Positions 24,646 through 34,487 of a stretch of DNA of 40,402 bases are shown piece by piece. This stretch comes from Aphanocapsa lilacina HA4352-LM1 (lineage in GTDB: Bacteria; Cyanobacteriota; Cyanobacteriia; Gloeobacterales; Gloeobacteraceae), in NCBI GenBank assembly GCA_019359725.1, contig JAHHGR010000042.1, positions 1 through 40,402 on the forward strand. The letters are read 5' to 3'. The notes beneath the pieces were generated by a model, which saw only the letters and a program-made list of their open reading frames with translations, was not told the origin of the DNA and made no database searches. Every line of letters begins with the position of its first letter. Positions within the stretch are counted from its first letter, which is position 1. The position numbers and the translations under genes are program-made.

Positions 24646-27335
24646 ATGCGGTTCAATTGTCTTTCCACCCTTCGAGCGGTATTGTTTCTGTTGTGTATTG
24701 GATGTTCCGTAGTCCTTGCCCAACCTTATGACCTAAGCAGACCGAGAAATCCTTATGAGAGGCCCGAGCAGGTCAACGACAAAATGCCGCCGAGTGTGCT
24801 GCTGGCACCGACCGGCAGATACTACGAGTGTTACGACGTGCCCACGTCTTACCCGGAGGCAGTGCCGACACCGGATGACATGATGGAGTGCCCACCGGGT
24901 AAATTTCCCCAGAAGCTGCTCTTTCAGCCACCAATGCTAGCACCTAGGCTCGTTCCATCGGTCCGGCTCCCAAACAGAATGAGCAGGACGAGAAGGATCT
25001 GCGGCCAGAACTATCCCAAGATTCTGGTGCTGCGACAGACGCACCTGTTTACGATCCTGATGAAAAAGTGTACCGATACTATGTAGGAACTACTATCTCT
25101 GGTGTGGCCAATACCGGCGTCCAATCCAGCATCACTATCGGAAAATCAAATTTTGACGTAGCAAAAAAAGACGCTTCTATTGCACAAATCGCGGCAGTAT
25201 CGTCAGATGGGCAGAACATTGTTGAAATTGGCTGGCGGGTCGACCCTAATTTTTACAATGATAAGGAAATCCATCTTTACGCAGCGCGTTATTTCAAAGG
25301 AGCGTTTCTTCCTGCCAGTGCTTCCAACTCTGGTTATAAGACAACTTCGGGAGCAACAGTCACTCTTAGCCAAAAGCTCTCACCAGGAGGAACTGCTTCT
25401 TTTGCAGTCGCCCACAAAGCCGCTTCGGGAAACTTACCCGCCCGTTGGGCTCTTTCTTACAACGGCATAGAATTTGGCCACTTTCCCGACAGCGTGTGGT
25501 TCGATAGTTTCATCCAAGGTGGTCAGGTGAATGCCCAGGGTGAGATCATTTCCGCACGAGGCAAAGGTACGTGCACGGACATGGGAAATGGGGCGTTGGG
25601 CAGCTCAGCCTCGCCCGCTAAACTTATTAATATGGCTTACTTGAAAGTCGGCGGCGGTACCGCACCGTACCCCAATGTCGTTATCGTTCCGAGCGAACCC
25701 AGTCAGTACAACGTCGGAAATCAGTCGAGCGGTTCGCTGTCCCAGTTCGGTTTTGGGGGACCGGGAATTGGCAAGTGCGCCAAGCCCGGGCAAAAGCCCC
25801 TCAGCTTTGACAACACCTGCAATGCCGACTTGCTCGCCTACTTGAACGGCAGCCAACGCGCCACATACAACGCTTCCGGCTCTCAAACCACCCTTCCCAA
25901 CTTCGGTACAACCGGCGACATCGCCATGCCCGGCAATTACCTCGGCTCCGGCTTCGCCAACCTCACTGTCTTTCGCCCCTCCACCGGGCAGTGGTATGCC
26001 AACCCCACCAACACCGGCACCACCGCCCCACTGCTGGTCTCGGGCCTCGGCTACATTGGCGACGTGCCCCTGGCCGGCGACTTCAACGGCGACGGACTCA
26101 CCGATGCCGCTTACTGGCGCAAGTACGACAACCACTGGCTCTACTACTCCAAACCCGACAATGCCATCGTTGATCTGGGGGCTTACGGAGACGACTCCCC
26201 CCAAGACGTGTTCATCGTCGGCGACGCCAACGCCGACGGCCTTGCCGACCGTATCGTCTACCGCTACAGCAACTCCACCTGGTACTTCGCCTACACCGGC
26301 AGCGGCACCAACAACCTGGTGGCCGCTTTCCCCGGGGTGGACGGCTACTGGCTGCCGCAGGCGTACGACTTCAACGGCGACGGTGCGGTGGACGAGGGCA
26401 TGTACGACACCCTCACCGGCCACTGGCTGGTGAGAGACCACTACAACCGCCAGATCTACGACTACGGCTACTACGGCGGCTCGGTGTTCACCCCGGTTGT
26501 GGACGATTTCAACTGCGACGGGCGGGTGGACCTGGGGGTGTACAACAACGGCACCACCGACTTCGCCCACTGGTTCATTCTGATGACCAACAACGGCCAG
26601 CAGTTTGACCAGGGTTACCTGTACCGGGAACAGCGAACCCAATTGACCTACCAGTTCTACCCGCCCAACTACGTGCAACCCACCACCCCCATCCTCATCG
26701 ACACTGCAGGCGACGGCTTCGATCTCAGCGACGAGTTCGGCGGGGTGGACTTCGACATCACCGCCACGGAGGCGCCGATGCACCTGGCATGGACGGAAGC
26801 GGACACCGACGATGCCTGGTTGGTGCTCGACCGCGACGGCAACGGCCGCATCGACAATGGCAAGGAACTGTTCGGCAACTTCACGCCCCAACCCAGTTTG
26901 GCCCTGGCGGAGTTCGATAAGCCGGGTGGCGGCGGCAACGGCGACGGGCGCATCGATGCCAATGACGCGGTGTTCGCAAAATTGCGGCTCTGGAAAGACA
27001 CCAATCACGACGGCGTCTCGGCCACCGGCGAAGTGCATACCCTCCGGGCAATGGGGGTGGCGGGGCTGGGGTTGAACTACGCCGAGTCGCGGCGGACGGA
27101 CGCGTACGGCAACCAGTTCCGGTACCGGGGTTTGGTGCAGAGCGTGCCGGGTGCGCCGGTGGGCCGGGTGGCGTATGACGTGCTGCTGCGATTCGAGACG
27201 AAGGAGACGGCAGGATTGCGGGCGGCGGGTCCGGAGTCGGCGGCACAGGTGGAGCCGCGGTTCGAGTTGCCGCCGGGGGGCTTTCCGATCACCGAAGCGG
27301 CAATCGTGCATGACCTGGCGACTCTGCAGCGCTAG
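24646..27335 (+). pseudogene. Frameshifted neprosin-type glutamic peptidase with FG-GAP/EF-hand repeats
   Basis: Two frames join into about 896 residues if one base is restored between 24948 and 24985; the total length is 3n+2. The first frame gives a signal segment (AVLFLLCIGCSVVLA) and a Pro-rich stretch. The second frame picks up GPAPKQNEQDEKDLRPELSQ and continues to 27335. The neprosin domain (about 25080-25650) shows VEIGWRVDPNFYND, with a Glu at 25224 matching the first catalytic Glu, then FGHFPDSVW, AQGEI with the second Glu at 25542, and CTDMGNG. Next come FG-GAP-type repeats with DFNGDGLTDAAYW loops (about 25900-26580) and EF-hand-like DRDGNGRIDNGKELFGN and DTNHDGV. The intact product would be an exported, Ca-stabilised proline-specific endopeptidase. 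Confidence 0.72.
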
Positions 27336-27366
27336 GTGACAGACGTCCACTACAGCACGCTTGATG

Positions 27367-27398
27367 GTCCCCGGCTTCCTCCAAGCCGGGGACTTTTT
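27367..27398 (+). terminator. Strong intrinsic terminator
   Basis: GTCCCCGGCTT (27367-27377) pairs perfectly with AAGCCGGGGAC (27383-27393) over a five-base loop, then TTTTT. It ends the peptidase transcript 31 bases after its stop, facing the convergent channel gene. Confidence 0.93.
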
Positions 27399-27483
27399 GC
27401 GTCGTGGAGGTGGTCCAGGCAAGACAGACGCTATGGTGCCGCATGGTCTTGCTGTTCTCAAATCTGAATCATTAAATTCCGTT

Positions 27484-29415
27484 TCATGCCCCCTTGACCG
27501 GTTGGCTCCCGGTCGCGGCGCTGCTGTTGCCGTTGGGTATGGGTACCGCCCCTTTGTAGAGCAATGCCTGCTGGGGGGTGCCGATGTCGATGTGGTTTTG
27601 CTCCAGGGCGAGGCGCACGCGCAGGCGAAATTCGCGCCCGACTGCCCACTGCTGCCCCGGCTGGGTGCGCAGCCATACCCGAATGAGCGCCCCGGTCGAA
27701 GAAAGCGCGTCGACTCCCAGCACCTGCGGCGCTTCGAGCATCTGGGCGTGCCACTCGGGCTCGTCGTACATCGTGCGGGCGATGTCGCCAATCACTGCCA
27801 GGGCGCGGCGGATATCGGTGTCGTAGGCGACCTCGACGGCAAAATCCACCCGCGACCAGGTGCGCGTCAGGTTCTCGACCTGGGCGATGGCGCTGTTGGG
27901 AATTGTAATCAGCCGCCCTTCGCTGTTGCGCAGTTGGGTGACCCGCAGGCTCAGGTTCTCGACCGCTCCTGAGACCGCGCCGATCGCCACCACATCGCCG
28001 ATCGCAAACTGATCCTCCCAGAGAATCAGGCAGCCGTTGACCAGGTCTTTGACCAGGTTTTGCAGACTAAAAGAAATCGCAAAGGCCACCAGACCGCCGA
28101 TGGCGAGCACCGAACCGAGGGGTAATCCGAGAAACGAGAGCGCCGAGCCGATCGCCACCAGGTAGATCACAAACGTCTTGAGGCCCTTGAGCGCCTGGAT
28201 GGTGGTGGCGATGCGCAGGGACTTGCGCTGCACATCCTCCAGGTCGAACAGGTCGTTTTCTTCCCACACCTTCGAGAAGCGTTCGATCACCGCGTCGCCG
28301 ATCCGGTTGGCCAGGCCTGCCACAAACCAGATCCCCAACAGCACGACGGGGATGCGCAGCACCTGAATGGCATAAGCCCGTGTCCAGGGGAAAATATATA
28401 GCACCACGGTGGCCCCGACGACCCAGGCGACCGCCTGTGCCCAGTTGAGCAAAAAACTGAGAATGGCAATCACGCTGCGACGGCGCTGGAGGCTGAACTG
28501 CTGTCGCAAAGCCTCCAAAAATTGCCTCCGGTGAAAATCGAAGTTCTCGGCGGGGGCATTTTCGGCGGGAGCAGGGGCTTGGCTGGCGGCCCGCTCCGCC
28601 TGCTGTGCCTGTTCTGCGGCCAGCTGGCTGTCGCGGCTTTTGATGAGCTTTTGCAGTATCCAAATGAGCAGACCGATCCCGGCGACAGCGCCTACGGCGA
28701 GGGCGGCCCAGCGAAATTGCCCGCCGACTTCGACGGGCTGACGTTCCCGCAGGGCGTTGCCCAGCAAGTGTTCGAGTAGGGAACGCCAGCGCTCCGCCAG
28801 ATCGTCCTGGGTCAGGCTGTAGTAGTCGGCGTCGGCGGCGGTGACCGTGGCGATTTTGAGCGGGTTGGTATGGTAGTCGTCGATGGCGAAGATAACATTC
28901 GCCCCGTTCAGCTTGGAGATATAGATATAAGTTGATTTCGGGTCGTAGTTGGTGAAATAGTCCCGCGCCCGGTCATTGTCCGTGGGGGGCAAAGTTGGAG
29001 CTGCCGGGTCGGCTTTCTGCCCGTCGTCGCCCACGACGACCTTGAGACGGACATCGGGAGCGACGATGCGCTCGAGGCTTGCCTCGATCAGTTCGGCCCG
29101 CACTTCGACGGGGATCAGCTTACCGGGGGAGGCACGGTTTCTGACCGTCGAGGAAGCGACATCAAAAATCCGCATCCCCTCGAATTTAACCGGGGCGATT
29201 TCGATTTCGCCAAGTCGTTGCACCCCTTCGGGCAGGCTGCCGTTGGCTTGTTCGCTCAAACCGGATAGGCTGAGTTGAGCCTGGGTAGGCAGTGCCCACC
29301 CAGCGATAAGCCAGGCGCTCAGCAGTGCCGCTCCCAACCAGATCCCGAGGGTGCGACGGGGCCGGGTGCGCCTGTCGCCGCTCTGTCGTTGGTTGTTCGT
29401 CCTCAGCAATGGCAT
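27484..29415 (-). CDS. MscS-type mechanosensitive ion channel with large periplasmic N-terminal domain
   Basis: A 643-residue protein. A signal/anchor helix (about 20-43) precedes a roughly 190-residue extracytoplasmic domain. Then come a helix near 235-252, a charged coiled coil, and the MscS core: pore helix GSVLAIGGLVAFAISFSLQN, followed by the beta domain with GDVVAIGAVSGAVENLSLRVTQLRNSEGRLITIPNSAI and a C-terminal alpha/beta domain. Such channels release solutes under osmotic shock. The extra N-terminal domain may bind ligand or cell wall. ATG 29415 gives a proper signal segment; an in-frame extension to 29514 adds an unlikely leader. Confidence 0.92.
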   Translation of the reverse strand: MPLLRTNNQRQSGDRRTRPRRTLGIWLGAALLSAWLIAGWALPTQAQLSLSGLSEQANGSLPEGVQRLGEIEIAPVKFEGMRIFDVASSTVRNRASPGKLIPVEVRAELIEASLERIVAPDVRLKVVVGDDGQKADPAAPTLPPTDNDRARDYFTNYDPKSTYIYISKLNGANVIFAIDDYHTNPLKIATVTAADADYYSLTQDDLAERWRSLLEHLLGNALRERQPVEVGGQFRWAALAVGAVAGIGLLIWILQKLIKSRDSQLAAEQAQQAERAASQAPAPAENAPAENFDFHRRQFLEALRQQFSLQRRRSVIAILSFLLNWAQAVAWVVGATVVLYIFPWTRAYAIQVLRIPVVLLGIWFVAGLANRIGDAVIERFSKVWEENDLFDLEDVQRKSLRIATTIQALKGLKTFVIYLVAIGSALSFLGLPLGSVLAIGGLVAFAISFSLQNLVKDLVNGCLILWEDQFAIGDVVAIGAVSGAVENLSLRVTQLRNSEGRLITIPNSAIAQVENLTRTWSRVDFAVEVAYDTDIRRALAVIGDIARTMYDEPEWHAQMLEAPQVLGVDALSSTGALIRVWLRTQPGQQWAVGREFRLRVRLALEQNHIDIGTPQQALLYKGAVPIPNGNSSAATGSQPVKGA

Positions 29416-29594
29416 ATTCTCAACGATAAAGCTGCAATCCGTCTTTGTCTTTCGGAAAATGGGGAGTTCGAACGCTGCCGGTCCCACTGTGCCAACCCTG
29501 CGACCCATCTGCAAATCTTATCGCTGCAGCGGTTTTCGGTGACCGTGTCGATGGTAACCCGGCCGCGGGGGTAGAGGTGTGCTAGGGTGTCCAT

Positions 29595-29831
29595 ATGCCT
29601 TTTCAGCGATCCCGTTCCGAGGCTCGGCCGCCGAAACTGCGGCTGCCCATCGTCTTCAACCGCGAGGAGTGCGAAGCGCTCACCCGCGCCCTGCAAACGG
29701 CCATCGACGCGGCCCCTCCCGGCAGCGACGAGCTGGCTTTGCTGTATACTCTGCTTCGAAAAGCCGAGCGCATCGAGCGGAAGCTGGCCCGTGAAACTCC
29801 AACCGACTGGGATACTCTCGACGACGATTAG
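29595..29831 (+). CDS. Small uncharacterised protein overlapping mltA
   Basis: 78 residues, basic at the start and acidic at the end. The central helices (FNREECEALTRALQTAIDAA and ELALLYTLLRKAERIERKLA) suggest a helical hairpin. It overlaps the start of mltA by 41 bases in another frame, which suggests coupled expression. Not recognised as a known family. Confidence 0.6.
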   Translation: MPFQRSRSEARPPKLRLPIVFNREECEALTRALQTAIDAAPPGSDELALLYTLLRKAERIERKLARETPTDWDTLDDD

Positions 29832-30933
29832 CGCCGCGCTGCTGGCCGGCTGGCTGGTCTGCGCTCCGCCCGCGTGGGTCGAGGGGCCGCTTTTGGTCAG
29901 TGCCGACTTCGAGGAGGTGGACCTTGCGGGCGGCTGGCACGACCGCTGGACGCTGATCAAAAGCGTGGATACGAGCCTGCGCTATCTATCCACCCCGGCG
30001 GCGACGCGCGCTTACCCGCGCCATGGGATCACGCGCGAACGGCTTGCCGCGAGCCTCAGGCGCTTTCGGGCCATCTTGAAGGCCTCGCCGAGCGCCGAGG
30101 AGTTCAGCGTGCGGGTGGGGCGCGAATTTGACCTCTATCGGGTCAATCCCGAACCCGACAGCCCCGAGGTGCTCATCACCGGCTACTTCGCGCCGCTCTA
30201 CCGGGCGAGCCGCAAACCCACTGCAACCTACCGCTATCCGCTCTACAAAACCCCCAGCGACCTGGTCACCGACGGCGTGCGCGGTCTGGGGCAGCGCACC
30301 GCCGTCGGGGTGCGGCCCTATCCCGCCCGCGCGCAGATCGAAAAGCAGAATTTGCTCGCGGGCGGCGAAATCGTCTGGCTGGCCGACCCGCTCGAACGCT
30401 TTTTGGTGCATGTGCAGGGGTCGGCCAAGCTGGTGCTCACCGACGGTACGACCCGCTCGGTGGGGTTTTCAGCCAAGACCGACCGGCCCTACCAGAGCAT
30501 CGGCAAGGCGCTGGTGGCCGACGGCAAGATCCTTGAGCAGGATCTGACGCTGCAGGCGGTCAAAGCGTATTTTCGTGCCCATCCCGAGAAGCTTGAATCC
30601 TACCTGCACAAAAACGAGTCCTACGTTTTTTTTCGCTGGACCGACGACGGCGGTCCCTACGGCAGCCTCGGCTTTCCGGTGACGGCGATGCACTCGGCGG
30701 CGATGGACAAGAGCGTCTTTCCGCCGGGGGCGCTGTTGTTCATCCAGGCCCAGACCCGCGCCGGGATGCTCCGGCAGTTCGTGCTCGACCACGACACGGG
30801 GGCGGCCATTCGCGGGCGCGGTCGGTTGGATCTGTTCGTAGGCACGGGACCTGAAGCGGAGGACCGGGCCGGGCAGATCAATGCCCCGGCGCGGCTCTAC
30901 TATCTGTTGCTCAAAATGCCCGCCAGTATTTGA
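29791..30933 (+). CDS. mltA: Membrane-bound lytic murein transglycosylase A
   Basis: A 380-residue enzyme that cleaves MurNAc-GlcNAc bonds, forming 1,6-anhydro products. It has a signal segment (STTISAALLAGWLVCAPPAW), the MltA domain with LITGYFAPLYRASR and ADPLERFLVHVQGSAKL, and the 3D domain near the C-terminus with DHDTGAAIRGRGRLDLFVG, whose Asp residues form the active site. It starts at GTG 29791 because the signal peptide begins there. No lipobox Cys is evident, unlike the E. coli lipoprotein. It works alongside the amidase at 1643 in wall turnover. Confidence 0.93.
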   Translation: MKLQPTGILSTTISAALLAGWLVCAPPAWVEGPLLVSADFEEVDLAGGWHDRWTLIKSVDTSLRYLSTPAATRAYPRHGITRERLAASLRRFRAILKASPSAEEFSVRVGREFDLYRVNPEPDSPEVLITGYFAPLYRASRKPTATYRYPLYKTPSDLVTDGVRGLGQRTAVGVRPYPARAQIEKQNLLAGGEIVWLADPLERFLVHVQGSAKLVLTDGTTRSVGFSAKTDRPYQSIGKALVADGKILEQDLTLQAVKAYFRAHPEKLESYLHKNESYVFFRWTDDGGPYGSLGFPVTAMHSAAMDKSVFPPGALLFIQAQTRAGMLRQFVLDHDTGAAIRGRGRLDLFVGTGPEAEDRAGQINAPARLYYLLLKMPASI

Positions 30934-30980
30934 TAAGCTAGGTACGCTGTTTTTGGCCCTGGGCCTGACTGGAGAGGCAT

Positions 30981-31487
30981 TTGACGCGCGCCACCGAATT
31001 GCCGCCTGCACTGGATACATTTTTGCTAGAGCTGATGACCATCCAGCAGACGGCTTCCAAGCAAATTGCCATCCTGGGTTCCCGCCATGTTCCCCTTGGC
31101 CATCAGCAGCTCATCGAAATCTTGAGCTACGCGCTGGCGCTTACCGGCAACCGCATCCTCACCAGCGGCGCCACCGGCACCAACCAGGCGGTGATCCGGG
31201 GAGTAGTGCGCGCTGATCCCAACGCGCTGACGGTCATCTTGCCCCAGAGCCTGGATCGCCAACCGCGCGAATCGCGCGACCAGCTTGAAAATATTATTCA
31301 CCTGGTCGAACATCCAGAAAACAACCATATGCCCCTGGGGGAGGCGAGCATCGTCTGTAACCGCGAAATCATCGAAAAGGCCCAGCAGTTGATTTGTTTT
31401 GCCTTTCACGATTCGCGAGTACTGCTTGAAGGGTGCGAATTCGCCGAGGAGTTGCGCAAGGTGGTGACCCTTTTTTACTTCGATTGA
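30981..31487 (+). CDS. DprA-like DNA recombination-mediator protein (cyanobacterial short form)
   Basis: A 168-residue Rossmann-type protein. IAILGSRHVPLGHQQLIE and LTSGATGTNQAVIRG match the DprA/LOG nucleotide-binding fold (GSR and SGGA-like loops). The family is common in cyanobacteria, where it is labelled DNA recombination-mediator protein A, but it lacks the extra domains of true DprA, so a role in DNA uptake is unproven. The TTG start follows GAGAGG. It ends with KVVTLFYFD, a family hallmark as recalled. Confidence 0.8.
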   Translation: MTRATELPPALDTFLLELMTIQQTASKQIAILGSRHVPLGHQQLIEILSYALALTGNRILTSGATGTNQAVIRGVVRADPNALTVILPQSLDRQPRESRDQLENIIHLVEHPENNHMPLGEASIVCNREIIEKAQQLICFAFHDSRVLLEGCEFAEELRKVVTLFYFD

Positions 31488-31587
31488 GGCCGACTGGCGC
31501 ATACCTGGTGAGTCTTCTGCGCGAACACACCGGGGTGGCAAGTTGCCCAGGCCGATCCGCTAAAGTCCAAAGGGCAATAATTGCCTA

Positions 31588-31668
31588 TGCCGGTGGTCAG
31601 AGTCGAACTGACATGCCTTTCGGCGAACGATTTTGAGTCGTTTGCGTCTACCATTTCGCCACACCGGC
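31588..31668 (-). tRNA. tRNA-Leu (anticodon CAA)
   Basis: An 81-base class II tRNA on the reverse strand. The acceptor is GCCGGTG/CACCGGC, the anticodon stem AACGA/TCGTT with loop CTCAAAA (anticodon CAA, reads TTG), and the long variable arm TCGCCGAAAGGCA. The T-arm contains TTCGACT. The discriminator is A and CCA is not encoded. Confidence 0.95.
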
Positions 31669-31682
31669 GGGTGTGCCGAACT

Positions 31683-31688
31683 ATTATA
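31683..31688 (-). promoter_or_regulatory. -10 box of tRNA-Leu
   Basis: On the reverse strand a consensus TATAAT lies 14 bases before the tRNA 5' end. No strong -35 box is seen in the GC-rich sequence above it. Confidence 0.6.
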
Positions 31689-31704
31689 AGCGCCGGGGCG
31701 GCCT

Positions 31705-32577
31705 TCAGCCAGCGCCGGCAACCGGACGGGGATTCTCGCGCTCGAGTGGGCGATAGTGCTCGCCTCCCATCATCAGGCGGCGGTAGTTCTCCGAGCGCGT
31801 CCAGCGGTCGATCTCCTTGGCCCGCAGCACCGGCACCGGGTGGGATTTTTCGGCGGTGGCAGCAATTTTGAGCGCTAGGCTCAATTCGTCCTCATCGACC
31901 GCTTCGTAGGCGCGGGCCTGCTCCAAAAACGCTTCAGCGTCCAGCTTGTGCACCAGCGAGGGCGAACCGCCGCACAGCTTCATCATCAGCGACACGAGCA
32001 CCTGCACATCCTGGGTGACCAGCAGGGCGGCCCGGTCGCAGCTGAATTCCGCCGCCCTCAGCCAGCCCAGCATCGCCTGGCGCAGAGGCTGGGCAAGCAA
32101 GGGACCGTACTGGGGGATCTGGGCGGTGGCCAGCACGAACAAATTGGCCAAAGTCAGATAGACACCGTGATCGCACTTGAGATGCCCCAGTTCGTGGGCG
32201 ATCACCGCCTGAATTTCGGCATCGGTGAGCAGTTCGAGCAGCGAGGTGTGCACGACGATAAAGGCGCGCTCGTCGGGCACAGCAAAAGTGTAGGCGTTTG
32301 GGACCGGGTGCTGCTTGATATAGAGCTGCGGCTCGGCGATATCGAGCACCGCGCAGGCTTCGCGCAAAAGGGCGTACAGGTGGGGAAGCTGCTTTTCGCC
32401 TACCCGGATGCTCGCCGAAATGTTTTCCAGATAAAACAACCGTCCCGCCGCCGGTGCTAGGCCGTAGCGGATAAGCCAGTCGAGGCCCGGCAAAGCGGCA
32501 AGCGAACGGGTCGCTTGGGTGTCGAGGGGATGGCGGAAGCTGTCGGGATGGAGACCGCTGAAATGCTTTCTGGACAT
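31705..32577 (-). CDS. M48-family zinc metallopeptidase
   Basis: A 290-residue HtpX/Ste24-like peptidase. The zinc motif HELGH is at 128-132 and the third ligand E176 lies in AAEFSCDRAAL. A hydrophobic segment (LTLANLFVLATAQI) follows the active site. The N-terminal RHPLDTQATRSLAALPGLD and the YIKQHPVPNAYTFAVPDERAFIVVHT block are typical of the family. A role in membrane protein quality control is inferred. The ATG at 32577 begins MSRKHF; upstream in-frame sequence is not protein-like. Confidence 0.93.
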   Translation of the reverse strand: MSRKHFSGLHPDSFRHPLDTQATRSLAALPGLDWLIRYGLAPAAGRLFYLENISASIRVGEKQLPHLYALLREACAVLDIAEPQLYIKQHPVPNAYTFAVPDERAFIVVHTSLLELLTDAEIQAVIAHELGHLKCDHGVYLTLANLFVLATAQIPQYGPLLAQPLRQAMLGWLRAAEFSCDRAALLVTQDVQVLVSLMMKLCGGSPSLVHKLDAEAFLEQARAYEAVDEDELSLALKIAATAEKSHPVPVLRAKEIDRWTRSENYRRLMMGGEHYRPLERENPRPVAGAG

Positions 32578-32709
32578 GGGCCTGACCGAATGGGTTCTCT
32601 CCAGAGTAACCGAGCGCCCCCGTCTGCAAGTGTCTCCCTCCGCCGCTGGGTAGAGGGGCTGGCCCCAGCAAAGACCTAGACTGCGGGTGGCAGCGACTGG
32701 ATACTTACT

Positions 32710-32964
32710 GTGGCCGCACCGGCACCGCTCAAAGGCAGCGAACTGATCGATTGCGCCAAAGCCAACGCCGGATTGGGGATGGCCGTCGCCTGTACGCGCA
32801 GCGGCTACGGGCGGGACGAGGCACTTTTTTTGAGCGAATTGCGCAAAGCCTGCGGCGCCATCGGCATCGACCTGACGAGCTTCGACCAACTGGCCTCCGA
32901 CAGCGGCGCGAACCCCGCTATTGAGGGGGCTGTGGTGGCCCCCGAATCCCAGGACGAGCTGTAA
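32710..32964 (+). CDS. Small conserved cyanobacterial protein
   Basis: 84 residues from GTG 32710. The core GSELIDCAKANAGLGMAV, GYGRDEALFLSELRKACGAIGI and DLTSFDQLASD resembles short cyanobacterial proteins of unknown role (recalled). Acidic, soluble and helical. It ends 15 bases before the cupin gene, so the two are likely co-transcribed. Confidence 0.7.
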   Translation: MAAPAPLKGSELIDCAKANAGLGMAVACTRSGYGRDEALFLSELRKACGAIGIDLTSFDQLASDSGANPAIEGAVVAPESQDEL

Positions 32965-32979
32965 CTACCGAGAAGAACG

Positions 32980-33321
32980 ATGGCGGATACTTCCGTGACC
33001 AAGATCAGTTCCCAGGCTTCCCCCAAAGGCAAGCAGGGCCAGAAGTACCTGGCCTCGGGTATTCACGTCTCGATGCGCCTTTGGGAGAACGAGCCGCCCG
33101 CCGAAGCCAAACCCGCCACCAGCCGTGCCTACGAGACGGTGGGCTACGTGATTGCAGGCCGGGCGGAGTTGCGCATCGAAGGGCAGATGGTGCTCCTCGA
33201 AGCGGGCGATTCGTGGGTAGTACCCAAAGGCTCGGATCATACCTACAAGATCCTCGAAGCGTTCAGCGCCGTCGAAGCAACCTGTCCCCCTGCCCAGGTG
33301 CATGGTCGCGACGAAGATTGA
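32980..33321 (+). CDS. Cupin-domain protein
   Basis: A 113-residue single-domain cupin. The barrel strands are visible as SRAYETVGYVIAGRAELRIEG, then MVLLEAGDSWVVPKGSDHTYKI. The usual metal ligands are partly replaced: the first motif lacks its paired His residues (RAYETVGYVIAG), while one His remains in GSDHTY. Catalysis is therefore uncertain and a binding role is possible. AGAAGA precedes the ATG. It is followed 61 bases later by leuB. Confidence 0.85.
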   Translation: MADTSVTKISSQASPKGKQGQKYLASGIHVSMRLWENEPPAEAKPATSRAYETVGYVIAGRAELRIEGQMVLLEAGDSWVVPKGSDHTYKILEAFSAVEATCPPAQVHGRDED

Positions 33322-33382
33322 CTCGCCGATTGCAGGTGGGCGATGATGGCTTGCTCCCGTTAAGCAGCAAAGGGTCAGAGCG

Positions 33383-34468
33383 TTGGGCGGAAGATACAAA
33401 ATCGCGGTGCTACCAGGCGACGGCATCGGCACTGAAATTGTCCAGGTGGGCGTGGCGATGCTGGAGGCCGCCGCTCGCCGGTTCGATTTCGCATTTGACT
33501 TTGAAGAAGCGCCGATCGGGGGGGCGGCCATCGGTGCTACCGGCGAACCGCTCCCGGCTGCGACCCTCGAACTGTGCAAAGCGAGCGACGCGGTATTTTT
33601 AGGGGCGGTGGGCGGCCCGCAGTGGGACACCCTCCCGTCGGACAAACGCCCCGAGAAGGCTCTGCTCGGCCTGCGCGCCGGTCTGGGGCTATTTGCCAAT
33701 TTGCGCCCGGCGCGCATCCTGCCGCAACTGATCGGTGCCTCGGCCCTCAAGCCGGAGGTGGTCGAAGGGGTGGACATTCTGGTGGTGCGCGAACTGACGG
33801 GCGGCCTGTACTTCGGCATCCCGAAGGGCATCTTCCCGGAGAAAAAAGGCGGGCGCCGGGGGGTGAACACGATGAGCTACAGCACCTTTGAGATCGAGCG
33901 CATCGGCCGGGTGGCTTTTGAAGCGGCCCGGGGACGGCGGGGCAAACTGTGTTCGGTCGATAAAGCCAACGTGCTCGAAGTCTCGCAACTGTGGCGCGAA
34001 GTGATCGTGGGCCTTGCCCCCGAGTACCCGGACGTCGAACTGACGCACATGTACGTGGATAACTGTGCGATGCAGCTGGTGCGCCAGCCCCGCCAGTTCG
34101 ACACGATCGTCACCGAGAACATGTTCGGCGACATTCTTTCGGACGAAGCGGCGATGCTCACGGGCTCCATCGGCATGCTCCCCTCGGCGTCGCTGGGCAG
34201 CGGCGGCCCGGGGCTTTACGAGCCGGTGCACGGCTCCGCCCCGGACATTGCGGGCCAGGACAAGGCCAACCCACTAGCCCAGGTGCTCTCGGGGGCGATG
34301 CTGCTGCGCCACAGCCTCCGGCAGTCCGAGGCCGCCCAGGCTGTCGAGAAGGCGGTGCAGACGGTCCTGGAGCAAGGTTGCCGCACGGGCGATATTGCCG
34401 CCCCCGGCGCCCATATCGTCGGTTGCCGGGCGATGGGCGAGCGGTTGCTCGCCGCCTTCGAAGGCTAG
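33383..34468 (+). CDS. leuB: 3-isopropylmalate dehydrogenase
   Basis: A 361-residue NAD-dependent oxidative decarboxylase that forms 2-oxoisocaproate in leucine synthesis. The sequence shows [51 protein letters not shown], and the metal/substrate signature [25 protein letters not shown]. The TTG start at 33383 places the protein beginning ([14 protein letters not shown]) at the family norm. Full length. Confidence 0.97.
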   Translation: MGGRYKIAVLPGDGIGTEIVQVGVAMLEAAARRFDFAFDFEEAPIGGAAIGATGEPLPAATLELCKASDAVFLGAVGGPQWDTLPSDKRPEKALLGLRAGLGLFANLRPARILPQLIGASALKPEVVEGVDILVVRELTGGLYFGIPKGIFPEKKGGRRGVNTMSYSTFEIERIGRVAFEAARGRRGKLCSVDKANVLEVSQLWREVIVGLAPEYPDVELTHMYVDNCAMQLVRQPRQFDTIVTENMFGDILSDEAAMLTGSIGMLPSASLGSGGPGLYEPVHGSAPDIAGQDKANPLAQVLSGAMLLRHSLRQSEAAQAVEKAVQTVLEQGCRTGDIAAPGAHIVGCRAMGERLLAAFEG

Positions 34469-34487
34469 TAGGCCGCCTGGTCCGATT

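Noticed and set aside
24408-24731. Forward 107-codon frame overlapping the start of the neprosin gene
   Set aside because: Overlaps the signal-peptide-bearing frame at 24646 and shows no protein-like pattern.
25605-27791. 728-codon reverse-strand open frame
   Set aside because: Runs antisense through the FG-GAP repeats, across a strong terminator, and into the opposite strand of unrelated sequence. Its Val/Gly-rich composition is the complement of the repeats.
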